Source of the DNA: Saprospiraceae bacterium
GTDB taxonomy: Bacteria > Bacteroidota > Bacteroidia > Chitinophagales > Saprospiraceae
Length of the DNA stretch: 64,000 bases
Assembly: GCA_016717145.1 (NCBI GenBank)
Contig: JADKGD010000013.1
Coordinates: 1-64,000, forward strand
Reading direction: 5' to 3'
Shown here: in pieces, positions 34,547 to 42,924 of the stretch
How the letters are laid out: each line of letters begins with the position of its first letter
Numbering within the stretch: position 1 is the stretch's first letter
Program-made: the position numbers and the translations under genes
The notes under the pieces: model-generated
The model's database searches: none
Seen by the model: the letters and a program-made list of their open reading frames with translations, nothing else
What the model was told of the DNA's origin: nothing

Positions 34547-35491
34547 TTAATTTTCAAATTTAATATTGGCAGTAAATCTGCTATCCAACACACCAAGATA
34601 TTTAGCTACTGCCGGGCTAACAAAAAGACCAATATCATCATGATACATGCCTTCAGGAATGCGCCCCAATACTTTTGCTTTAAGTCGCCTTTTCATCATT
34701 GGGAAATATATTTCCATATTACTACCTATTTTGGCTTCATTATTTAGAACATAATAACTATTCGGAGAATCTACCTGCTTTTTATCCCACATTGAAATTA
34801 CATTTAAAGTAGTCCAATTTATTGTCTCATCCAAGAGCGATTCAGATTTTTGGGTTTCTTTTGTTTTAAGCTCACTTTTTTCCTTAATTAAAATCTGATC
34901 AGTCTTAATAGGCTTTATTTTTATTGCTATTTTACTTGGGGATATAATACTCGAATGTTTTTTAACTTCAGAAAGTAGAAGAAAACCTATTAATAATTTT
35001 TCATTTACTTTAATTTCTTCACTAGCTTTTCTATTTAATTTCTTGAGAGATTCAACATCTGAACCAAAGTAACTTTTAGATATTTTAAATAATGACTCAC
35101 CCTTTTTAACGACATAAGTCAATGCAAGGTGGTTATGCCTGTCTGTTTTAAAATTAGGATTAACTACGATTTTGTCTTTTTGGATGGGTACCTTTACAAT
35201 CTTGCCGTCATTTATCGGAAGCTTGGGATTAAGCTTATTCAGCTTTATTATCTTTTCGGCATCAGTTTGGAAAACTTCGGCAAGACTGTAAATACTTGTA
35301 CCTTTGTCATACGAGTGACTATAAAAAATATCATTCCCAGGGAGAACGTCTACGACGATCTCAGACCCGGAATAAAAAAATCGGTTGCCAGGGATTTGTG
35401 CATTTAAACAAGTAGTGCAAATTGAAAATAATAAAATTGTACCTTTGTATAATTTAACCAATTTGTGAATTTGTACAATCTTTGTTATCAT
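34547..35491 (-). CDS. LysM-repeat exported protein with RlpA-like C terminus
   Basis: A 314-residue exported protein. The N terminus has a long n-region and a hydrophobic segment (TILLFSICTTCLNAQ) ending in a plausible signal-peptidase site. Two LysM peptidoglycan-binding motifs are visible: about residues 58-105 (KGTSIYSLAEVFQTDAEKI ... INDGKIVKVP) and 128-175 (VVKKGESLFKISKSYFGSDV). The C-terminal 95 residues (SMWDKKQVDSPNSYYVLNNE ... GMYHDDIGLFVSPAVAKYLG) resemble the double-psi-beta-barrel-like end found in Bacteroidota LysM proteins. Inferred role: cell-wall binding in the periplasm. It lies upstream of fmt on the same strand with a 63-base gap. Confidence 0.8.
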   Translation of the reverse strand: MITKIVQIHKLVKLYKGTILLFSICTTCLNAQIPGNRFFYSGSEIVVDVLPGNDIFYSHSYDKGTSIYSLAEVFQTDAEKIIKLNKLNPKLPINDGKIVKVPIQKDKIVVNPNFKTDRHNHLALTYVVKKGESLFKISKSYFGSDVESLKKLNRKASEEIKVNEKLLIGFLLLSEVKKHSSIISPSKIAIKIKPIKTDQILIKEKSELKTKETQKSESLLDETINWTTLNVISMWDKKQVDSPNSYYVLNNEAKIGSNMEIYFPMMKRRLKAKVLGRIPEGMYHDDIGLFVSPAVAKYLGVLDSRFTANIKFEN

Positions 35492-35610
35492 TTTTATCTA
35501 AATACGGTACAAATATATTACAATAATGTTTAATATGTTATTTTTTTTAAAATTAATTATATTTAGATGAAATTCCCATGATGCAAACATCACAGTCCAT
35601 TATGATTAAG

Positions 35611-35667
35611 TTATGGGGATTCCATGCAACCTTAAAAATAAAAATAGAACACATGAAATCCCCATAA
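35611..35667. repeat. Inverted repeat able to form a long hairpin upstream of the kdsB tandem repeats
   Basis: TTATGGGGATTCCATG (35611-35626) is the near-perfect complement of CATGAAATCCCCATAA (35652-35667), one mismatch in 16, with a 25-base AT-rich spacer. The right arm is the same motif that starts each downstream repeat unit. A weaker relative (ATGAAATTCCCATGATG) lies near 35570. Confidence 0.7.
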
Positions 35668-35750
35668 TCGGTCGATACACCTGAAGATTATGTTGGCGGC
35701 TGGCTAGATTTTCAAATTTCCAACAACATTCAACAACTAGCAAAATTAAA
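35651..35750. repeat. Diverged first unit of the kdsB upstream repeat
   Basis: About 100 bases that share the start (ATGAAATCCCCATAA.CGGTC) and the end (TTCAACAACT.AGCAAAATT.AAA) with the two 126-bp units that follow, but differ in the middle. Confidence 0.65.
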
Positions 35751-36002
35751 CAGATGAAATCCCCATAAGCGGTCTGCAAACAAACCTGAATGATTAAATG
35801 GGTGCTTTTCAAAGAATATTAGTCCTTTATCCAAATCCGCAAATCAAACAAATTCAACAACTTAGCAAAATTTAAACAGATGAAATCCCCATAAGCGGTC
35901 TGCATACAAACCTGAATGATTAAATGGGTGCTTTTCAAAGAATATTAGTCCTTTATCCAAATCCACAAATCAAACAAATTCAACAACTTAGCAAAATTTA
36001 AA
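35751..36002. repeat. Two tandem 126-bp repeats immediately upstream of kdsB
   Basis: Units 35751-35876 and 35877-36002 are identical except for two bases (A/T at 35779/35905 and G/A at 35839/35965). Each begins CAGATGAAATCCCCATAAGC and ends GCAAAATTTAAA. The start of kdsB (CATATGAAAACATC) falls exactly where a third unit would begin, at 36003. The units are not a coding repeat: the frames hold stops. Nothing else is seen in the 514-base gap between the LysM gene and kdsB. Confidence 0.9.
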
Positions 36003-36005
36003 CAT

Positions 36006-36755
36006 ATGAAAACATCTATCATCATACCTTCACGTTTAACTTCTTCGCGTCTCTCTGAAAAAGCTCTGGTTGATATTTTTGGAGTTAGTCTTATTATGCG
36101 CGTTTACAACCAGGCTTTAAAATCAAGACTAGCCGATGAAGTTATCATTGCTACAGATCATGAACGGATATTTGATCACGTTTTACAACAAGGTGCAAAG
36201 GTGGTTATGACTTCTTCAGAACACAAATCGGGCACCGACCGAATTGCGGAAGTAGCCCATGATTTGAATAGTAGTATAATAATTAATGTTCAGGGTGACG
36301 AACCAATTATAAACCCTAAGCAAATTGATGAATTGATTATTTTGATGAAATCCGAACATGTGGATATTGGTACGCAATGTCAACGAATTTATAATGATGA
36401 ATCGTTATTTGATTTTAATGTTGTAAAAGTTGTAAAAGATATTAATGATAAGGCACTATATTTTTCGAGACAAGCAATTCCCGCAAATAGAGATTTGGGA
36501 TTTGTTCATTGGCTTGAAAAATCTACTTATTATAGACATATTGGTTTGTATGGATTCAAAATGAAGGCTTTGATGGAAATAACCAAATTACCCTCGTCTG
36601 TGTATGAGAAGACTGAATCTTTGGAACAGCTTCGTTGGTTGGAGAATGGATATAACATATATTGTAAAGAAACTCAGCATCATTCTATAGGTGTAGATAC
36701 TGAAGAAGATCTTGAAAATGTAAAAAAATATATTTTTAAAGAAACGTTCCATTGA
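36006..36755 (+). CDS. kdsB: 3-deoxy-manno-octulosonate cytidylyltransferase
   Basis: KdsB activates Kdo with CTP to CMP-Kdo for the lipopolysaccharide inner core. Typical blocks are IIPSRLTSSRLSEKALVDIFG at the N terminus (nucleotide loop, residues 5-25), VVMTSSEHKSGTDRIAEVA, IINVQGDEPIINPKQID and YYRHIGLYGFK. At 249 residues the length is standard. The ATG lies at the end of a 126-bp tandem repeat, which may carry the promoter. The 3' end overlaps the convergent cytidine deaminase gene by 20 bases. It confirms that the organism makes Kdo-containing LPS. Confidence 0.95.
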   Translation: MKTSIIIPSRLTSSRLSEKALVDIFGVSLIMRVYNQALKSRLADEVIIATDHERIFDHVLQQGAKVVMTSSEHKSGTDRIAEVAHDLNSSIIINVQGDEPIINPKQIDELIILMKSEHVDIGTQCQRIYNDESLFDFNVVKVVKDINDKALYFSRQAIPANRDLGFVHWLEKSTYYRHIGLYGFKMKALMEITKLPSSVYEKTESLEQLRWLENGYNIYCKETQHHSIGVDTEEDLENVKKYIFKETFH

Positions 36756-37218
36756 AGCCCAAAGGAAGAATATCAGCTATCGAATTAATCTCATAAACTT
36801 CATCTCCATCGGATTTGAGTAAAATTCTAATTTTATGTTTATGGCGGAACTCGAATTCAGAAATTACCTGTCTGCAAGCGCCACATGGGGAAACGGGCTT
36901 ATCAATCCTGGAATTAAGATTTTTAATCGTTATTGCAATAGACTCAACCGGAATATTCGGTTTATATGCTCCTGCATTATATAAAGCCACACGTTCGCCA
37001 CACATACATAAGGGATAAGAAGCATTTTCCTGATTACAACCCACATATACATCCTTATCAATCAATCGAACTGCCGCTCCAACATGGAATTGTGAATATG
37101 GGGCATAAGCATTTTTCAATTGTAAAATAGCAGTTTGAACTAATTGCTTATCTTCATTGGACAGTTCGTCAATGTTGCTGTATATTTTGAAAAAAAAACT
37201 ATTTTCAATTATTTCCAT
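36736..37218 (-). CDS. cdd: Cytidine deaminase
   Basis: Zinc-dependent deamination of cytidine and deoxycytidine to uridine forms in pyrimidine salvage. The active-site motifs are CGERVALYNAG (Cys and catalytic Glu) and SPCGACRQVISEF (two zinc cysteines); FHVGAAVRL and NQENASYPLCMCGE support the homotetrameric CDA type. The protein has 160 residues, slightly longer than the bacterial 130-140 because of an N-terminal extension of about 25 residues. The ATG start is at 37218. It overlaps the end of kdsB tail to tail. Confidence 0.93.
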   Translation of the reverse strand: MEIIENSFFFKIYSNIDELSNEDKQLVQTAILQLKNAYAPYSQFHVGAAVRLIDKDVYVGCNQENASYPLCMCGERVALYNAGAYKPNIPVESIAITIKNLNSRIDKPVSPCGACRQVISEFEFRHKHKIRILLKSDGDEVYEINSIADILPLGFNGTFL

Positions 37219-37342
37219 GTCGACATTCTATAATGAATATTTACTATGTCAAAAAACACACCAATTTTTTATTTTTTTGTTTTATGATTTGAATCAACAA
37301 TAAAAATGATGGTCATCATATACAAAATATAGAATCAATAGC

Positions 37343-37350
37343 TAAATTTG
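37343..37350 (+). promoter_or_regulatory. Bacteroidota -7 box upstream of the CBS-domain gene
   Basis: TAAATTTG fits TAnnTTTG and ends 15 bases before the chosen ATG at 37366. It also argues against the earlier TTG start at 37348. Confidence 0.35.
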
Positions 37351-37365
37351 GACAAAAATAAGGTC

Positions 37366-37824
37366 ATGAGCACGAATGAATTATTGTCGCTTAAGGTAGA
37401 AGTTGTCATGAACACCAAACTGTTTACTGTAGGTCCTGATACTATTCTTAAGGAAGCAAATATTATCTTCGATAAAGAGCTTATCCACCATCTTCCTGTG
37501 GTTTCAGATACGGGAAAATTTCTAGGCATCATATCAAAATCTGACATTTTGTTACTCATGGATTGGGGCACAAAACTTAAACTACCTGCTAGTTTGAGAA
37601 AAAATACGTTCCTATTGACAAGCAATTTGGCAAGGGATATTATGGAGACCAATGTTATAGTCGTCTCTCCTCAGGATACTATTAGGAAGTGTGTACAAAT
37701 TTTTAGAGAAAATTATTTTCATGCTCTTCCTGTAGTAGATGATCAGGACAACCTTGTAGGCTTAATAACAACATATGATTTGATGATTTTAGCTTATCAT
37801 GAGATACCCCAATTGGGAGCTTAA
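37366..37824 (+). CDS. CBS-domain pair protein
   Basis: A 152-residue cytosolic protein made of two CBS domains that usually bind adenine nucleotides and act as energy sensors. Domain 1 covers about residues 10-65 (VMNTKLFTVGPDTILKEA ... HHLPVVSDTGKFLGIISKSD) and domain 2 about 90-150 (IMETNVIVVSPQDTIRKC ... FHALPVVDDQDNLVGLITTYD). ATG 37366 is chosen over TTG 37348 because a -7 box overlaps the latter. There is no attached enzyme domain. It is followed 26 bases later by an unknown 133-residue gene, likely cotranscribed. Confidence 0.9.
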   Translation: MSTNELLSLKVEVVMNTKLFTVGPDTILKEANIIFDKELIHHLPVVSDTGKFLGIISKSDILLLMDWGTKLKLPASLRKNTFLLTSNLARDIMETNVIVVSPQDTIRKCVQIFRENYFHALPVVDDQDNLVGLITTYDLMILAYHEIPQLGA

Positions 37825-37850
37825 TCTTTTAGATATAAATCTATACGAAA

Positions 37851-38252
37851 ATGAATATAACAAGACAGACTCATATTAAAGAAATTAAGGATCATTTTCA
37901 ACAGACATTACCATTTTTAAAGCTGGAGATTTATGATGTTAAGCCTGAAATAGTTAACAAAGAAATAAAACGAAAACCTTTATCAGATCAATACCTTTTA
38001 AGCGACTTAAATCATCAATTTAAAAATCATGAGTTTAATATTGATGTACATATGGAAGTTGGTAAATTTGAACGTATGTTGCTTGAAAAATACAATCTAA
38101 TCGCTCAGGTTTTCAGACAGTCTGCAGGTGTCTGGTTGCAAACTACGGCAACTGATCATTGGAGCCTTGAAAAACAAAATTCAAAAGGACAGCACTCTGT
38201 GGATGAACACGATACCCCACCTTTAAATGTAACGGATTTTGATTTAATATAA
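37851..38252 (+). CDS. Conserved Bacteroidota-type protein of unknown function
   Basis: A 133-residue soluble protein with no signal peptide or membrane segment. It starts MNITRQTHIKEIKDHFQQTLP and has mixed alpha/beta character (FLKLEIYDVK, EFNIDVHMEVGKFERMLLEKY). A distinct end region (QSAGVWLQTTATDHWSLEKQN) precedes an acidic tail. The middle fits a small ferredoxin-like sensor or binding fold, but this is a guess. It probably shares a transcript with the upstream CBS-domain protein (26-base gap), which suggests a common regulatory job. Confidence 0.75.
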   Translation: MNITRQTHIKEIKDHFQQTLPFLKLEIYDVKPEIVNKEIKRKPLSDQYLLSDLNHQFKNHEFNIDVHMEVGKFERMLLEKYNLIAQVFRQSAGVWLQTTATDHWSLEKQNSKGQHSVDEHDTPPLNVTDFDLI

Positions 38253-38278
38253 TATCGGGAGCTAATATTTTTTGATTT

Positions 38279-38309
38279 AGGAAATGTAATGTTTTCATTC
38301 CTTTTTTCT
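38279..38309 (+). terminator. Probable terminator after the CBS-domain gene pair
   Basis: AGGAAATG at 38279-38286 pairs with CATTCCT at 38296-38302 with one bulged A, followed by six T. It starts 27 bases after the stop of the unknown protein. Confidence 0.55.
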
Positions 38310-38374
38310 TATTAATTATGAATGTATCTTCATGATTTTCACTATACTTGCGGGAATTTTAAAATACATTTCTT

Positions 38375-40774
38375 ATGAGACTATTTTTGTCTGTTTCAGC
38401 ATTTTTTTTAATATATATTACTAATATATCTTCACAAGAAACAAATCAGGTAAAATATTCTAAAGTAAAAATTAATCTGATAGGTAGAGACATTATGGAT
38501 TTAGCCAAAAAAGGTCTGGAAACAGATCATGGCATTTTTGTTAAAAATAGATATTTTATAAACGATTTTTCTGAAAATGACATTTCAATCATTAAATCAT
38601 TAGGCTTTGAAACCGAAATTTTGATTGATGACGTGATTTCTTTCTATGCTCAATCAAACAGATCAAGTGAAATATATGTTGATAAAATAGGACTTAAAGG
38701 TAACTGTGACATTGGTGCTTCAGGTCTTTATACCTACCAGACACCCAAACAATATAAAGATGGCTCAATGGGTGGGTATTTTACTTATCAGGAAATGAAT
38801 GACATTCTTGATTCGATGGCAATAAAATATCCTCATTTAATAACAGCTAAACAAAGTATTGACACGTTTACTACATATAAAGGGAATAAAATTTTATATG
38901 TTAAAGTATCAGATAATCCAACCTTTGACGAAGCTTTTGAGCCCAAAGTTTTATATACTGCTTTACACCATGCGAGGGAACCTAATAGCCTTTCTCAAAT
39001 GATTTTTTATCTCTGGTATTTATTGGAAAATTATGGTACTAATGAAGTAGTTACAAAAATAGTAGATGAAGTTCAATTGTATTTTGTGCCTTGTGTGAAT
39101 CCTGATGGTTATATGCTTAATCAATCGAATAACCCAAATGGTGGCGGTATGTGGCGTAAAAATACTTGGTTAGACACAGCCGGTAACTTAAAAGGCGTTG
39201 ATTTAAACAGAAATTATGGATTCTCTTGGGGATACGACGATCAAGGATCAAGTGTGAACCCAAATTCTGAAACTTATCGGGGAACTTCGGACTTTTCAGA
39301 ACCTGAAACGCAGGCTATCCGACATTTATGTTTACAAAATGATTTTAAATTGGCTTTGAATTACCATACTTTTGGAAATTATTTGATACATCCGTGGGGA
39401 TATAACGATCAGCCTACCTCAGAAGATCACTTATTTAAATCCATCGGAAGAGTGTTGAACAAAGAAAATGATTTCAAATTAGGTACAGGAACAGAAACGG
39501 TTGGCTATGTTGTAAATGGGGATAGTGATGATTGGATGTATGGAGAGGCCGCAGAAAAAGCTGCAATATTTTCCTATACACCTGAGGTTGGGCCGGCTTT
39601 CTGGCCTGCTAATGTAGATATTGATTATCTAAACAAATCCTGCGTATGGTTAAACCTTTCTTTGGCTCTGATAACATTAAATTATTATGAAGCTGTTGAA
39701 ACAAATGGGGATGCGTATTTCACTCCGGATTCAAAAAATATTTTCGTAAAAGTAAGTAGAGTTGGTTTTAAAGATGGAGGATGTCAAGTCTCTTTAAAAT
39801 CTCTCACAGAAGGTGTGGTTGTAAATAATCCACAAAGGTATGTTGCGCTTGATCATGGAAACTTTGAAGACATCATTTTTTCTTTGGAAATAGATCCTAA
39901 TATGGAATATGTCAATAATATAAGCTTATCACTGGAGGTAAACAATGATGGGGTCAAAACAGCTCAAATCATTACAAAAAGCTGGTTACCTAAGAAACTT
40001 AAGACCATATTTTTTGACAATTTGACTAATTCTTTAGGTTATGTATCTACAGGTTGGGAATCAACAACTGATCAGTATTACAGTAGCTCATCATGTATTA
40101 CCGATTCAAAAGAAAGTGATTACCTTCCAAATACAAGTACAGATATAACTATGGAATATGGTGTTGACTTGACTAACGTAACCCACGCATTTTTAAACTT
40201 CTTCGCAAAATGGGATATTGAAGATAACTATGATTATGTTCAGGTATTAGCTTCCTCAGATAATATAGATTTTATACCTTTATGTGGGAAATATACAAAT
40301 CGGGGTTCGAAAGATCAGCAATTTAATAGCCCATTATATGATGGGGTCCAATCAGATTGGGTAAAAGAGGAAATCGATCTAAGTGAATTTGTAGGTGAGC
40401 CAAATGTTTATATAAAATTTAATATAAGTACAGATGCGTATGTTGAAAGAGATGGATTTTATTTTGATGACATTGAAATAAAAGGAGCTGAAAAAGAAAC
40501 CTCCAATGCATCAGATCCAAGTTACACTACCCCTATAAATATCTTCCCTAATGTAATTTCAAAACAGGAGTTATGCTATTTAACTGGTGTGACACCCTCA
40601 GAAAAAACAACAATCAAATTTCGGAACAATACAGGAATTTTAGTGCATCAAATGGATATTCATTCCACTTCTTTTATTATAAATCCGGACAAATTACCTA
40701 ATGGTATTTACTATGCGGAGATTTATAATGGTTCTAATCGATATGGATTGATTAAACTTGTGATAGTTAAATAA
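38375..40774 (+). CDS. Exported M14-family zinc carboxypeptidase with T9SS sorting domain
   Basis: A 799-residue secreted peptidase. The signal peptide covers residues 1-20 (LFLSVSAFFLIYITNISS). The M14 domain (about 130-430) shows the zinc ligands H199-A-R-E202 in ALHHAREPNS and H331 in LNYHTFGNY, with catalytic E404 in YTPEVGPAFW; VNPDGY and DLNRNYGFSWG are further family marks. After it come a beta domain and a jelly-roll segment (about 540-700), then a sorting domain in the last 75 residues (INIFPNVISKQELCYLTG ... PNGIYYAEIYNG). It is released or anchored outside by T9SS, probably to digest proteins or peptides for nutrition. A probable terminator ends the genes before it. Confidence 0.92.
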   Translation: MRLFLSVSAFFLIYITNISSQETNQVKYSKVKINLIGRDIMDLAKKGLETDHGIFVKNRYFINDFSENDISIIKSLGFETEILIDDVISFYAQSNRSSEIYVDKIGLKGNCDIGASGLYTYQTPKQYKDGSMGGYFTYQEMNDILDSMAIKYPHLITAKQSIDTFTTYKGNKILYVKVSDNPTFDEAFEPKVLYTALHHAREPNSLSQMIFYLWYLLENYGTNEVVTKIVDEVQLYFVPCVNPDGYMLNQSNNPNGGGMWRKNTWLDTAGNLKGVDLNRNYGFSWGYDDQGSSVNPNSETYRGTSDFSEPETQAIRHLCLQNDFKLALNYHTFGNYLIHPWGYNDQPTSEDHLFKSIGRVLNKENDFKLGTGTETVGYVVNGDSDDWMYGEAAEKAAIFSYTPEVGPAFWPANVDIDYLNKSCVWLNLSLALITLNYYEAVETNGDAYFTPDSKNIFVKVSRVGFKDGGCQVSLKSLTEGVVVNNPQRYVALDHGNFEDIIFSLEIDPNMEYVNNISLSLEVNNDGVKTAQIITKSWLPKKLKTIFFDNLTNSLGYVSTGWESTTDQYYSSSSCITDSKESDYLPNTSTDITMEYGVDLTNVTHAFLNFFAKWDIEDNYDYVQVLASSDNIDFIPLCGKYTNRGSKDQQFNSPLYDGVQSDWVKEEIDLSEFVGEPNVYIKFNISTDAYVERDGFYFDDIEIKGAEKETSNASDPSYTTPINIFPNVISKQELCYLTGVTPSEKTTIKFRNNTGILVHQMDIHSTSFIINPDKLPNGIYYAEIYNGSNRYGLIKLVIVK

Positions 40775-40820
40775 TCCATGGATTAATATTCAATTGTAAA
40801 ATTTGCAAATAAAAATCAAG

Positions 40821-41576
40821 ATGAATAAAGTAATATTTTTTTTAATAACAATTTTATTTCTGGGTTGCTCGGGTACCAAAAACATATTCAAATTTAAGAA
40901 AGATGACATTGTTTTTAGTTTAAAAAAGGGTGCTTGTAATAACAGATGTTCCGTATATAATGTTGATATTTACAAAAACAGATATGTTGTTTATGAAGGA
41001 TTGGTAAATGCTGAACGGTATGGAATATTTTCCAAACAACTATCCCAGGATGAATACAATTCGCTAAAAACAGATTATGAAAAGTCTCGTTTTATGACAT
41101 TTGCAGATAGTTATTCCATTGATGTTGAAGATTATCCATTGATTACAATGGCCTATTCAAACGGTAAAAAAAATAAGATAATCCAGGGAAAAATGAACAG
41201 ACCAGACACATTGGTAATGCTTCAAAGAAAATTGGAAAAAATAGCCAACAATCCTGAAGGTTGGAAACTTGAAAAGGAATATGAAAAACAAATTACCAAT
41301 ATTGCAACAGAAACTAAAAAAACGATAATAAATAATATCATTGACAGTGAATTAATTATTGAACCTAATTCCAATACTTTTCTTGCGCAATGGTTTAAAA
41401 AATATAGTGAATATGATGTTCAATTAATCAAAAAAATGGCTCCTAATGCCAACCTTTGGTTGATTACTTACAGCAAACAAAAAATTTCTCCTGACGATTT
41501 GCTCAGCTTACTAAAACGGGATGATGAACTTAAATCTGTAGAGTTTAACAAAGTTGTTTCAACTCGCGATCATTAA
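40821..41576 (+). CDS. DUF6438-containing lipoprotein
   Basis: A lipoprotein of 251 residues. ATG 40821 gives the signal MNKVIFFLITILFLGCSG with a lipobox (LFLGC). The first half holds a DUF6438-like domain: FSLKKGACNNRCSVYNVDIYKN, then YEGLVNAERYGIFSKQLSQDEY, with two cysteines in a GACxxxC arrangement. The second half is a less clear alpha/beta domain. Function is unknown; it is likely attached to the inner or outer membrane facing the periplasm. It follows the carboxypeptidase by 46 bases on the same strand and converges with purB, nine bases between the stops. Confidence 0.8.
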   Translation: MNKVIFFLITILFLGCSGTKNIFKFKKDDIVFSLKKGACNNRCSVYNVDIYKNRYVVYEGLVNAERYGIFSKQLSQDEYNSLKTDYEKSRFMTFADSYSIDVEDYPLITMAYSNGKKNKIIQGKMNRPDTLVMLQRKLEKIANNPEGWKLEKEYEKQITNIATETKKTIINNIIDSELIIEPNSNTFLAQWFKKYSEYDVQLIKKMAPNANLWLITYSKQKISPDDLLSLLKRDDELKSVEFNKVVSTRDH

Positions 41577-41585
41577 TTTAAAAAG

Positions 41586-42917
41586 CTAGTAATAACCTAT
41601 ATAATTAAGCGGAGTAATTTCCATGAGTTCATTTTTGATTTCAGCGCTTATTTCAAGCTCTGAAATAAACTGATGAATGTCTGACTCAGTAATACTTGAC
41701 TTACCTCTTGTTAAGTTTTTTAAAGCTTCATAAGGTTCCCTGTACATCTCCCTTCTTAGGATGTTTTGAATAGCTTCAGCTACTACTGCCCAATTATTAT
41801 TTAAGTCCTGATTAAGTTTATTTTGGTTTAACAATAGCTTATCAATACCTTTGTGGATGGAGTTGAAGGCAATAAGACTATGTGCAAAAGGAATTCCTAC
41901 ATTCCGTAAAACCGTAGAATCAGTAAGGTCTCTTTGCAATCTGGAAACGGGCAGTTTTTCTGCTAAATGATAGAAGATGCTGTTAGCAAGACCAAGGTTG
42001 CCTTCAGCATTTTCAAAATCAATTGGATTTACTTTGTGAGGCATAGCAGAAGAACCAATTTCCCCTTCCTTTACTTTTTGTTTAAAATATTCAATGGAAA
42101 TGTACGACCAAATATCTCGGCAAAAATCGATTAAAATTGTATTAATCCTGGCCCAGGAATGAAAAATAGCAGCAAGATCATCATAGTGTGCAATCTGAGT
42201 GGTATATTTTGACCTGTATAAGCCAAGTTTATTCGTAAAATTATCAGCAAATTCAGGCCAGTCAATATCATTGTAGCTGACTTTATGCGCATTAAAATTA
42301 CCAGTAGCGCCGCCAAATTTACATTTAAATCGTATGCTTTTAAATAGTTGCAATTCATCAGTTAATCGCTCTACAAATACCGACATTTCTTTGCCTAATG
42401 TAGTAGGGGAGGCAGGTTGGCCGTGGGTTCTCGCCAGCATTGGAATACCCTTGTAATCTTCAGCTTTTTTACTTATATCTTCAATAACAATATTTAAGGC
42501 AGGTAGGATAATATCATGAATGGCATCTTTAATCATAAGCGGAAAAGCGGTGCTGTTGATGTCCTGTGAAGTAAGCCCAAAATGAATAAATTCTTTATAT
42601 TTATTTAATCCAATTTTTTCAAACTGCTCTTTAATATAGTATTCAATGGCTTTTACATCATGGTTGGTGGTTTTTTCAATATGTTTAATCTTATCGGCCT
42701 CAACATTATTGAAATGAATAAATATCGAATCAAGCTGACCATTAATATCGGCCGGAACATCCTTTAGTTGAGGTAAATTTATGGCAATCAATGCTTTAAA
42801 ATATTCAATTTCAATAAAAACCCTATATTTGATTAGTCCGTATTCTGAAAAATAATCCCCAAGTTTTTCTGTTACTTTAAAATATCTTCCATCAATGGGC
42901 GAAATGGCTTTGATCAT
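41586..42917 (-). CDS. purB: Adenylosuccinate lyase
   Basis: PurB cleaves SAICAR and adenylosuccinate, releasing fumarate, in purine synthesis. The signature loop is SSAMPHKVNPIDFENAEGN; TSQDINSTAFPLMI and RTHGQPASPTTLGKE are the other active-site regions with the conserved His. ATG 42917 (MIKAISPIDGRY) is the natural start; the upstream TTG at 42935 would overlap ppk. At 443 residues it is close to the gamma-proteobacterial type (about 456) rather than the shorter Bacillus type. The start lies 7 bases after the ppk stop, so the two genes are cotranscribed. Confidence 0.95.
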   Translation of the reverse strand: MIKAISPIDGRYFKVTEKLGDYFSEYGLIKYRVFIEIEYFKALIAINLPQLKDVPADINGQLDSIFIHFNNVEADKIKHIEKTTNHDVKAIEYYIKEQFEKIGLNKYKEFIHFGLTSQDINSTAFPLMIKDAIHDIILPALNIVIEDISKKAEDYKGIPMLARTHGQPASPTTLGKEMSVFVERLTDELQLFKSIRFKCKFGGATGNFNAHKVSYNDIDWPEFADNFTNKLGLYRSKYTTQIAHYDDLAAIFHSWARINTILIDFCRDIWSYISIEYFKQKVKEGEIGSSAMPHKVNPIDFENAEGNLGLANSIFYHLAEKLPVSRLQRDLTDSTVLRNVGIPFAHSLIAFNSIHKGIDKLLLNQNKLNQDLNNNWAVVAEAIQNILRREMYREPYEALKNLTRGKSSITESDIHQFISELEISAEIKNELMEITPLNYIGYY

Positions 42918-42924
42918 TTTAATT

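Noticed and set aside
35570..36002. The 126-bp repeats as a CRISPR array
   Set aside because: The whole unit is conserved, with no variable spacers of 30-40 bases and no cas genes nearby.
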